The translations under genes were made by a program, and so were the position numbers. Below are positions 1 to 4,919 of a stretch of DNA of 5,956 nucleotides, one piece after another (positions within the stretch are counted from its first letter, which is position 1; each line of letters begins with the position of its first letter). The notes under the pieces were generated by a model. The model saw only the letters and a list, made by a program, of their open reading frames with translations. It did no database searches and was not told the DNA's origin. Source of the stretch: Holophagaceae bacterium UBA1801 (GTDB lineage Bacteria > Acidobacteriota > Holophagae > Holophagales > Holophagaceae). Location: the NCBI GenBank assembly GCA_002319925.1, contig DCFP01000097.1:1-5956 (forward strand), read 5' to 3'.

Positions 1-505
1 GAACCTCGGCCCCTCCGGCGTCACGCTCGTCATCATGCGCGATGACTTCATCGAGATGTGCGAGGCCCAGGATCTGCCCAGCTACCTGCGCTTCAAGCTC
101 CACGCCGAGAAGAACAGCCTCTACAACACGCCGCCCTGCTTCGGCATCTACATCCTGCGCAACGTGTTGGCGTACAACAAGTCCATCGGTGGCCTGAAGG
201 CCATCGAGCAGAACAACCTGAAGAAGGGCGAGCTGCTCTACGGCTGCATCGACAAGCACGCGGGCTTCTTCAAGCCCTTCGTCACCGAGAAGGCCGACCG
301 CTCCATGATGAACGTGGACTTCTTCCTCCCCACGGAAGAGCTCACCGACACCTTCGTGAAGGACGCGAAGAAGGCCGGCATGGTGGGCCTCAAGGGCTAC
401 CGCGATGTGGGCGGCATCCGCGTCTCCACTTACAACGCCGTCACCGTCGACAACGTGAAGACCCTCGTGGCCTTCATGGAAGAGTTCGTTAAGAAGAATG
501 GGTAG
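1..505 (+). CDS. serC: Phosphoserine aminotransferase, C-terminal part (5' end outside window)
   Basis: This is the C-terminal 167 residues of SerC, the PLP-dependent cytosolic enzyme that converts 3-phosphohydroxypyruvate and glutamate to phosphoserine in serine biosynthesis; the family also acts in pyridoxal phosphate synthesis in some bacteria. The reading frame enters at base 2 with NLGPSG, which in SerC directly follows the PLP-binding lysine of the (A)QKN(I/L)GP(A/S)G motif. Base 1 is a G, consistent with the last base of an AAG lysine codon, so the catalytic Lys lies one codon outside. Further family signatures are YNTPPCFGIYI, SMMNVDFFLP, GLKGYRDVGGIRVSTYNAV near the end (substrate-phosphate/carboxylate-binding Arg and His/Arg region) and the terminal helix FMEEF. 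The frame closes at TAG 503-505. Full family length is about 360 residues, so a little under half is visible. No damage is seen. The internal ATG at 35 is not a start. Confidence 0.95.
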   Translation, partial: NLGPSGVTLVIMRDDFIEMCEAQDLPSYLRFKLHAEKNSLYNTPPCFGIYILRNVLAYNKSIGGLKAIEQNNLKKGELLYGCIDKHAGFFKPFVTEKADRSMMNVDFFLPTEELTDTFVKDAKKAGMVGLKGYRDVGGIRVSTYNAVTVDNVKTLVAFMEEFVKKNG

Positions 506-601
506 GCGCCCATCCCGTTGCCGATCCGTGCTCCGCATGAGAAGAAGAACGGATAGACACAGGACGAACTCGGCATGAATTGAATGAACAAGTGAAATGT
601 C

Positions 602-625
602 CGGGGCGCCAGGAATGGCGCCCCG
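602..625 (+). terminator. GC-rich hairpin after serC, possible terminator
   Basis: A perfect 9-bp stem, CGGGGCGCC (602-610) with GGCGCCCCG (617-625), encloses a 6-nt loop AGGAAT. It lies about 100 nt past the serC stop and before the next gene, where transcription would be expected to end. No run of T follows (CTTCGCATTG), so it does not meet the classical intrinsic-terminator pattern. It could be a weak terminator, an mRNA 3' end stabiliser or an attenuating structure. Confidence 0.45.
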
Positions 626-632
626 CTTCGCA

Positions 633-660
633 TTGGGCTGAGCCCGCAAGCGGTCATAAT
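633..660 (+). promoter_or_regulatory. Candidate promoter for the DUF2284-ddl-nitroreductase operon
   Basis: A -10-like hexamer CATAAT (655-660) matches the sigma-70 consensus TATAAT at five of six positions. Sixteen bases upstream is TTGGGC (633-638), which keeps only TTG of the -35 consensus. The -35 element overlaps a perfect short palindrome, GGGCTGAGCCC (635-645), which could be an operator half-structure or chance. Transcription from here would begin near 667, after the ATG at 659, which argues for the later start at 683. The call rests on sequence likeness alone. Confidence 0.3.
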
Positions 661-661
661 G

Positions 662-671
662 GGAGGTGAGG
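662..671 (+). promoter_or_regulatory. Purine-rich ribosome-binding sequence deciding the DUF2284 start
   Basis: GGAGGTGAGG is the only good Shine-Dalgarno match near the start of the DUF2284 gene. The distance to ATG 683 is 11 nt from its last base, a little long but usable. The upstream ATG at 659 overlaps the region just before it and has no comparable sequence upstream. Confidence 0.5.
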
Positions 672-682
672 CTGAATTCCGA

Positions 683-1279
683 ATGACCGTTTCACGCCAT
701 GTCCAGATCGTTTCCGCGCAGGCGCTGATGCGTCATCACGAGCCCGCGAGGATTCACGGATACTGCGCCACCTGCCCACAGCATGGCCGGGTCTGGTCGT
801 GTCCGCCTTTCGAACGCCTGCCTTTGAATGATTTCAAGCCCTGGGATCATGCCGTGCTGGTCTGCCAGAAGGTGTGGACCCGTCCCTCGGATCTACGCGC
901 GGAGATAGAGACAGGGCGGGCGCGGATGATCGAGCGCTTCCACGAGTCCCGCATTGGCTTCCGCGCCTTGCTGCTTGAGATGGAACGGCGCCACCCTGAT
1001 ACCACAGCGCTGGTGGCTGGCCACTGCCAGGTGTGCGCGGAATGCACGCGGGCAGAGGGGCTGCAGTGCCGCGCGCCAGAGGCGGTCCGATATTCCCTGG
1101 AGGCCGTGGGTTTCGATGTGGCCGCGGTTGCCGAGAATCTTGCAGGGCAGAAGATTTTGTGGCCGAAGGACCATCTCCCCGAGTACCTCCTCGCCGTGGG
1201 CGCCATCCTGTGCGTGGGAGACGCTACTGCGCGGTCCATTCAAAGACTTATTAAGTTGACCGAGGAGCGGCATGACTAA
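683..1279 (+). CDS. DUF2284 family cysteine-rich putative metal-binding protein
   Basis: The protein (198 residues from this start) matches the DUF2284 pattern, a family described only as predicted metal-binding. It has a first cysteine set, C28-x2-C31-x8-C40-P-P, in the context GRVWSCPPF, and a second set, C115-x2-C118-x2-C121-x7-C129, in CQVCAECTRAEGLQCRAP, followed by the typical YSLEAVGFDV. Seven conserved cysteines suggest one or two Fe-S clusters or zinc sites; this is inference, as no reaction is established for the family. No signal peptide or membrane segment is visible, so it is probably cytosolic. ATG 683 is preferred: GGAGGTGAGG at 662-671 precedes it, whereas the in-frame ATG 659 sits on top of that ribosome-binding sequence and a candidate -10 box. 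Starting at 659 would add eight residues. The 3' end overlaps the ddl start by 8 nt, indicating cotranscription and probable translational coupling. Confidence 0.85.
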   Translation: MTVSRHVQIVSAQALMRHHEPARIHGYCATCPQHGRVWSCPPFERLPLNDFKPWDHAVLVCQKVWTRPSDLRAEIETGRARMIERFHESRIGFRALLLEMERRHPDTTALVAGHCQVCAECTRAEGLQCRAPEAVRYSLEAVGFDVAAVAENLAGQKILWPKDHLPEYLLAVGAILCVGDATARSIQRLIKLTEERHD

Positions 1280-2399
1280 GACCCGTGTCCTGATCGTATG
1301 CGGCGGCAAGTCGGCCGAGCATGAAGTGAGCCTGGTGTCGGCGCTCTCCGTGGCCCGCGCCCTGGACAAGGAGTGCTTCGTGCCGCTCATTGTGGGCATC
1401 GACCGCAAGGGGCACTGGCTGCTTCCTGGCGAGACCCAAGCTCTGCTGTCGGCACCCATGGAGCACATGCCTTCCTTGTCCGAGGGCCGCAGAAGCCTCA
1501 TCGACAGCGCCCGCGGCGAGGTCTTTCTGTTGCCCTCCTCGGCACGCCACGAATTGGTGGACGTCCAGTCAAGCGAAGGTCCGCTGCCCTTCGATGTGAT
1601 CCTGCCCCTGGTGCACGGGACCAATGGTGAGGATGGGAAACTCCAGGGACTCTTCGAACTGGCGAACGTGCCGTACGTGGGCGCGGGCGTACTGGGCTCC
1701 GCCATCGGCATGGACAAGGACGTGGCCAAGCGGTTGATGCGGGAGGCGGGCCTGCCCACGGTTCCCTACTTCACGGCCAAGCCGGAACGGTGGTCCGAGG
1801 CTGCGCAACGGGCGGAACGCGAGTTCGGGTATCCCTACTTCGTGAAGCCCGCCAACAGCGGTTCTTCCGTGGGCGTGCACAAGGTGAAAGCGCTGCCTGA
1901 GGCCGAGGCCGCCTTCATGGATGCCTTCCAGTACGACCGCAAGGTGCTCGTGGAGAAGGCCTGTGTGGGGCAGGAGATCGAATGCGCCGTGCTTGGCAAC
2001 GAAGCGCCAAAGGCCAGTGTCGTGGGTGAGATCCGCCCCACGCACGAGTTCTACGATTATGCCGCCAAGTACGTGGATGAGAACGGTGCGGAACTCGTCA
2101 TCCCAGCACGCCTATCTCCGGAGACGGCCGAGCACGTGCAACACCTTGCCGTGAGAGCCTTCCAGGCGCTGGAAGGTGAAGGCATGGCGCGGGTGGACTT
2201 CTTCGTGACCCACGATGCGCCCCATGGAGTCTTCCTGAACGAGGTGAACACCATCCCCGGTTTCACACCCATCAGCATGTATCCGCGCCTGTGGGAAGCG
2301 AGCGGTCTTGCCTACGCGGATCTCCTGGCCCGTCTCATCGAGCTGGCCAGGGAACGTCACCAGCGGAACCAGCAACTGAAGATCGATTTTCCTGAATGA
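1272..2399 (+). CDS. ddl: D-alanine--D-alanine ligase
   Basis: This ATP-grasp enzyme joins two D-alanines using ATP, giving the dipeptide that MurF adds to the peptidoglycan precursor in the cytosol. At 375 residues it is the size of DdlA-type ligases. The N-terminal domain opens with VCGGKSAEHEVSLVSA (E16 matches the first D-Ala-binding Glu). The central domain has GTNGEDGKLQGLFE, GMDKDVAKRLM and FVKPANSGSSVGV (K192 binds ATP; S198-S199 loop). The C-terminal part has GMARVDFF and NEVNTIPGFTPIS (E324 and N326 bind Mg2+; S335 near the substrate). The omega-loop reads YDYAAKY (261-267); the Tyr at 267 matches E. coli DdlB Tyr216, which favours D-Ala-D-Ala over the VanA-type D-lactate ligases. 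AGGAG at 1263-1267 lies 4 nt before the ATG, and the start overlaps the DUF2284 gene by 8 nt. It lies second in a three-gene operon and away from any mur/fts genes visible here. Confidence 0.96.
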   Translation: MTKTRVLIVCGGKSAEHEVSLVSALSVARALDKECFVPLIVGIDRKGHWLLPGETQALLSAPMEHMPSLSEGRRSLIDSARGEVFLLPSSARHELVDVQSSEGPLPFDVILPLVHGTNGEDGKLQGLFELANVPYVGAGVLGSAIGMDKDVAKRLMREAGLPTVPYFTAKPERWSEAAQRAEREFGYPYFVKPANSGSSVGVHKVKALPEAEAAFMDAFQYDRKVLVEKACVGQEIECAVLGNEAPKASVVGEIRPTHEFYDYAAKYVDENGAELVIPARLSPETAEHVQHLAVRAFQALEGEGMARVDFFVTHDAPHGVFLNEVNTIPGFTPISMYPRLWEASGLAYADLLARLIELARERHQRNQQLKIDFPE

Positions 2400-2406
2400 G
2401 TACCCC

Positions 2407-2412
2407 GGAGGT
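2407..2412 (+). promoter_or_regulatory. Strong Shine-Dalgarno for the nitroreductase gene
   Basis: GGAGGT ends 6 nt before ATG 2419 and lies in the 19-nt gap after the ddl stop. The near-consensus sequence and ideal spacing fix the start and suggest the third operon gene is translated efficiently on its own. Confidence 0.8.
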
Positions 2413-2418
2413 TGAAGC

Positions 2419-3183
2419 ATGAACGAGACGCTGAATCTCATCGAAAGCCGCAAGTCCGTGCGGTCCTATCTGCACCAGGCCCCGAGCCGGGAGGAGCGCG
2501 ACGCCATCGTGCACGCGGCTCTGCGCGCGCCCACCGCCGGCAACATGATGCTCTACAGCATCCTCGAGATCGAGGACCAGGCCATCAAGGATCGTCTCGC
2601 CGTCACCTGCGACCACCAGCCCTTCATCGCGAAAGCCCCGCTGGTGCTGATGTTCCTGGCGGACTATCAGCGCTGGTTCGATTTCTTCAAGCATTCGGGT
2701 GTGGAGGAACTCGCCCAGCGCATGGGTACGCCCTTGCGAAGGCCCCAGGAAGGCGACCTGATGTTGGCCATCAGCGACGCCCTGATCGCCGCGCAGACTG
2801 CGGTTCTTGCGGCGGAATCCATGGGCATCGGATCGTGCTATATCGGCGACATCATAGAGAACTACGAGGTTCATCGCGAGCTGCTCCAGCTCCCCGAGTA
2901 CGTCTTTCCCATCGGCATGGTGTGCTTCGGCTTCCCCACGGAGAACCAGAAACTCCGCGCCCAGCCAAGCCGCTACAGTGAATCCCTGATCGTCTTCAAG
3001 GACCGGTACCGGCGCCTCGGCCCCGACGATTTCGCGCGCATGGAAAGGGAAACTCCCGCCAGGGAGGCCAGCGAGGCCGCCAACACGGGACAGCAGGTGT
3101 ACCTCCGGAAATATGCGCCTGACTTCATGCTGGAGATGAACCGGTCCGTGCGGGAGATCCTCAAGAACTGGACACACTCCTAG
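2419..3183 (+). CDS. Nitroreductase-family FMN-dependent oxidoreductase
   Basis: The 254-residue protein belongs to the nitroreductase fold: homodimeric flavoproteins that use FMN and NAD(P)H to reduce nitroaromatics, quinones or other electrophiles. Visible signatures are the N-terminal FMN-phosphate motif RKSVRSY (R11, S13, R15), APTAGNMM (37-44) that packs on the flavin, KAPLVLMFLADYQRWFDFF, and ESMGIGSCYIGDI (133-145), the usual second flavin-binding segment, followed by GFPTENQK (171-178). A C-terminal tail of some 60 residues is rich in charged residues and carries YLRKYAPDF. It is longer than NfsB types (about 217 residues) and near the size of NfsA/FRP types. Natural substrate and nucleotide preference cannot be read from the sequence. 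No signal peptide is seen. It is the last gene of the operon with ddl, and its 3' end overlaps by 23 bp the 3' end of the opposite-strand QueG-like gene, so no separate terminator fits between them. Confidence 0.9.
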   Translation: MNETLNLIESRKSVRSYLHQAPSREERDAIVHAALRAPTAGNMMLYSILEIEDQAIKDRLAVTCDHQPFIAKAPLVLMFLADYQRWFDFFKHSGVEELAQRMGTPLRRPQEGDLMLAISDALIAAQTAVLAAESMGIGSCYIGDIIENYEVHRELLQLPEYVFPIGMVCFGFPTENQKLRAQPSRYSESLIVFKDRYRRLGPDDFARMERETPAREASEAANTGQQVYLRKYAPDFMLEMNRSVREILKNWTHS

Positions 3184-4087
3184 CCTTCACCAGCGCCGCT
3201 AGGTTGCGGCCGAGTATGGGGCCCAGATAGATCGGCCCGAGCCAAGCCAGCTTCTTCCTCACACTGTTGGCGAGGGCGGGAGGAAGTGCGTCGTGTGCTT
3301 CGAGCAGAGCTTTCGTTTCTTCGCTTGAGAAGCTCAGCCCTGTATCTTCCACGGGCAAGGACGGATTCGCAGGGCAGACCCGCTGGCAGAGCAGGCAGCC
3401 CACGAGACACCGATGCGGCGCGTTCCCGGCCCATTCAGGCCACTCACCCGGATTCTCATTGGCATAGGTGAGGCACTGCTGGGCCCGCAGAAGCATTCGG
3501 TCTTCGCCGATGGCCTTGGTGGGGCAGACCTTGCGGCAGCGATCGCAGCCTTCGCATTCCGGCATCAGGGCAGGGCCTGCGGGCTCTGCGCGTTCGGGTA
3601 GTTCCGCGTCGGTCCAGTAGCCCCGGAGCTGCAGGTAGCTGCCGGTGCCCGGCGCGTAGGTGATGTTGTTCCTGCCATAACGCACCAGGCCCAGCCGCGC
3701 GGCGATGGCCTTGTGGGGTCCCTGCAGATGCTCCACACGGGAGCCCGGCAGTCCATTCGTGGCCAAGTCCTGCCGGACATCCTCGAAGGTGGTCTGGTAG
3801 CGGAAGTAGGTGGGAGGGAGGATCGCTTCGAGCTTTCCGGGCACGCCCAAATCGAAGGTCACGCGATGGGCGGGCCGGGGCACGGCGATCATGACCGCGT
3901 TCATGCTAGGCCAGGGTTCCTCGGGGAACACCTCGGAGGCCAGCTCCGTGTCGAAAAAGCCCGGATCCAGCTCGCCGGAATCCCTAAGCCTGGCAATGTC
4001 TGCCTTGGCCTCTGACACCACCTCGCTTGACCCCCAGGCCACCCGATACCCGCGTTCATCCGCCCACGCTTGAAGTCCCATCACCAT
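3161..4087 (-). CDS. QueG-like double [4Fe-4S] cluster protein (epoxyqueuosine reductase homologue)
   Basis: The 308-residue protein resembles epoxyqueuosine reductase (QueG), the cobalamin and Fe-S enzyme of tRNA queuosine synthesis, but is probably a divergent relative. The middle region has HKAIAARLGLVRYGRNNITYAP (125-146), matching the QueG LAxRAGLGWxGKN block. The C-terminal half has two ferredoxin-type motifs: C178-x2-C181-x2-C184-x3-C188-P and C227-x3-C231-x2-C234-x3-C238-P, with C205 between them. It is shorter than usual QueG (about 350-380 residues), lacks the YLTIE segment that follows the first cluster in QueG, and the catalytic Asp of QueG is not obvious; E119 lies near that place in an ungapped comparison. 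Whether it makes queuosine or acts in another Fe-S or corrinoid-dependent reduction is open. No signal peptide is seen, so it is probably cytosolic. ATG 4087 is chosen because AGAAGGAG lies 5 nt upstream; ATG 4081 is two codons later. Confidence 0.82.
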   Translation of the reverse strand: MVMGLQAWADERGYRVAWGSSEVVSEAKADIARLRDSGELDPGFFDTELASEVFPEEPWPSMNAVMIAVPRPAHRVTFDLGVPGKLEAILPPTYFRYQTTFEDVRQDLATNGLPGSRVEHLQGPHKAIAARLGLVRYGRNNITYAPGTGSYLQLRGYWTDAELPERAEPAGPALMPECEGCDRCRKVCPTKAIGEDRMLLRAQQCLTYANENPGEWPEWAGNAPHRCLVGCLLCQRVCPANPSLPVEDTGLSFSSEETKALLEAHDALPPALANSVRKKLAWLGPIYLGPILGRNLAALVKARSVSSS

Positions 4088-4092
4088 GTTCG

Positions 4093-4100
4093 CTCCTTCT
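4093..4100 (-). promoter_or_regulatory. Shine-Dalgarno for the QueG-like gene
   Basis: Read on the minus strand this is AGAAGGAG, ending 5 nt before the ATG at 4087. Spacing to the alternative ATG at 4081 would be 11 nt, so the first ATG is favoured. Confidence 0.7.
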
Positions 4101-4112
4101 ATTGTGTAATAT

Positions 4113-4139
4113 CTAAAAAGCTATTTAGGTCGTTACCTA
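4113..4139. promoter_or_regulatory. Two small overlapping palindromes, possible operator
   Basis: CTAAA-aagcta-TTTAG (4113-4128) and TAGGT-cgtt-ACCTA (4126-4139) are adjacent inverted repeats with exact 5-bp arms. They lie in the AT-rich gap between the divergent QueG-like and CGNR genes. A minus-strand promoter ending at 4144 would start transcription at about 4137, inside the second palindrome, as expected for a repressor site. The arms are short and could be chance; no known operator consensus was recognised. Confidence 0.3.
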
Positions 4140-4143
4140 TTCC

Positions 4144-4171
4144 AATCTAGCCCCGTTGGTGAAACAGTCAA
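4144..4171 (-). promoter_or_regulatory. Candidate sigma-70 promoter for the QueG-like gene
   Basis: On the minus strand TTGACT (complement of 4166-4171) matches the -35 consensus at five of six bases, and 16 nt later TAGATT (complement of 4144-4149) matches the -10 at four of six. The implied 5' leader of roughly 50 nt contains the palindromes at 4113-4139 and the Shine-Dalgarno at 4093-4100. No comparably good promoter was found for the divergent plus-strand gene. Confidence 0.4.
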
Positions 4172-4177
4172 TAGGGA

Positions 4178-4741
4178 ATGAAGGGTGTTACGTTCGTGGA
4201 TCTTCTCTGGGCCGACCTACTCAATTCCGATTGGCACGACCACCTGGGAACGGGGGCGCGGGAGGATCGCATCGGTAAGAACGAGTGGCTGCACGAGTTC
4301 CTGGAGAAGACCTGCTGGGCCTCGGACCACCTGCCCAGTGCGCATGAACGGGAGGCCCTGAGACACCTCCGCAACTTACTCGGAAGAATCATCCACACCT
4401 ACCGGCAGGACGGCACGGTTTCGAAGGATCACGTTAAGTCCTTGAACCGCATTCTGGAGGATGCGCCCGTGATCCGCCGCATGGACGGGAGCGGTGGGAT
4501 CTCGGTACTGCCCACGGCCAGAGGCATCGCGCCCGTGCTGGGCGAGATCGTCGCTTCGCTGGCCTCCATGCTGGCCCGGGGCGAGCACACCCGCGTCAAG
4601 GTGTGCGCGAATCCCGATTGCGGATGGATCATCTACGACGAGAGCCGCAACCAGACCCGGCGCTGGTGCAGCGCCACCGATTGTGGCAACGTCCTCAAGG
4701 TCCGAAAGCACCGCCAGCGGGCGCGGAAAGAGCGGGTTTAA
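4178..4741 (+). CDS. CGNR zinc-finger (ABATE-type) putative transcriptional regulator
   Basis: The 187-residue protein has the layout of the CGNR family: an N-terminal helical ABATE-like domain, seen here as LLNSDWHDHLGTGAREDRIGK followed by EWLHEF, and a C-terminal zinc finger. The finger reads C143-x4-C148-G, then YDESRNQTRRWC164-x4-C169-G-N-V-x-K-x-R-x-H-R-x-R. Four cysteines (143, 148, 164, 169) would bind one zinc, and the basic tail fits nucleic-acid binding. The last residue of the name-giving CGNR motif is Val here. Family members are annotated as putative stress-related regulators, with little experimental support. The start is confined to 4178 or later, because an in-frame TAG lies at 4172-4174; the AGGGA directly before ATG is too close to be a normal ribosome-binding site, so weak or leaderless initiation is possible, and GTG 4196 is an alternative. 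Divergent placement suggests, by inference, control of the QueG-like gene and itself. Confidence 0.83.
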   Translation: MKGVTFVDLLWADLLNSDWHDHLGTGAREDRIGKNEWLHEFLEKTCWASDHLPSAHEREALRHLRNLLGRIIHTYRQDGTVSKDHVKSLNRILEDAPVIRRMDGSGGISVLPTARGIAPVLGEIVASLASMLARGEHTRVKVCANPDCGWIIYDESRNQTRRWCSATDCGNVLKVRKHRQRARKERV

Positions 4742-4759
4742 CCCCCATCTTCCTTTTGA

Positions 4760-4867
4760 AACCGCGAAAGCCGCTAAAAATGCGCTTTGCGCTTACGCGA
4801 ACGAAAAGCTTGCCCGATGCTATTCTTTCCGCTTTTTCCTTCGCGATCTTTCGCGTATTTCGCGGTT
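4760..4867. repeat. Imperfect palindromic intergenic repeat with TTCGCG units
   Basis: The 178-nt gap between the convergent CGNR and MBL genes holds an element bounded by exact 10-bp inverted ends, AACCGCGAAA (4760-4769) and TTTCGCGGTT (4858-4867). The right arm has TTCGCG at 4840, 4850 and 4859, spaced 10 and 9 nt; the left arm has related but degenerate units (GCGAAAG, GCGCTTTGCGC, ACGCGAACG). The centre is near AAGCTT (4806-4811). Spurious translation of the minus strand reads GTAKYAKDREGKSGK. From general experience, short-period GCGAAAG-type intergenic repeats of this style occur in many bacterial phyla. It may fold in RNA and serve as a bidirectional terminator or be a MITE/REP-like element. 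No coding potential is supported. The remainder of the gap (4742-4759, 4868-4919) shows nothing else I can name. Confidence 0.6.
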
Positions 4868-4919
4868 CCTTCTTTCCTTTGAATATTTAAGTAACAGAAC
4901 CCAGCTTTAAGAATTCGGA

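Noticed and set aside
506..658. Small RNA or riboswitch in the serC-DUF2284 gap
   Set aside because: Apart from one GC-rich hairpin and one short palindrome, I recognise no known riboswitch core or sRNA structure.
659..682. ATG 659 as the start of the DUF2284 gene
   Set aside because: It overlaps a candidate -10 box and directly precedes the only good ribosome-binding sequence, which instead serves ATG 683; the eight added residues have no family match.
893..1759. Minus-strand 288-residue open frame across the DUF2284 and ddl genes
   Set aside because: It is antisense to two clearly conserved proteins, has no recognisable domain and has the Ser/Arg/Pro-rich composition of a shadow frame in GC-rich DNA.
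1272..2399. VanA-type D-Ala-D-Lac resistance ligase
   Set aside because: The omega-loop YDYAAKY with Tyr267 matches D-Ala-D-Ala ligases, and no vanH, vanX or vanRS genes lie beside it.
2335..3177. Minus-strand 280-residue open frame across the nitroreductase gene
   Set aside because: It is antisense to a well-conserved flavoprotein and its Val/His/Glu-rich composition reflects reverse reading of third-position GC; no domain seen.
4840..4864. Repeated TTCGCG units as a CRISPR array
   Set aside because: Units are 6 nt and spaced 9-10 nt, far too short for repeat-spacer structure, and there are no cas genes nearby.
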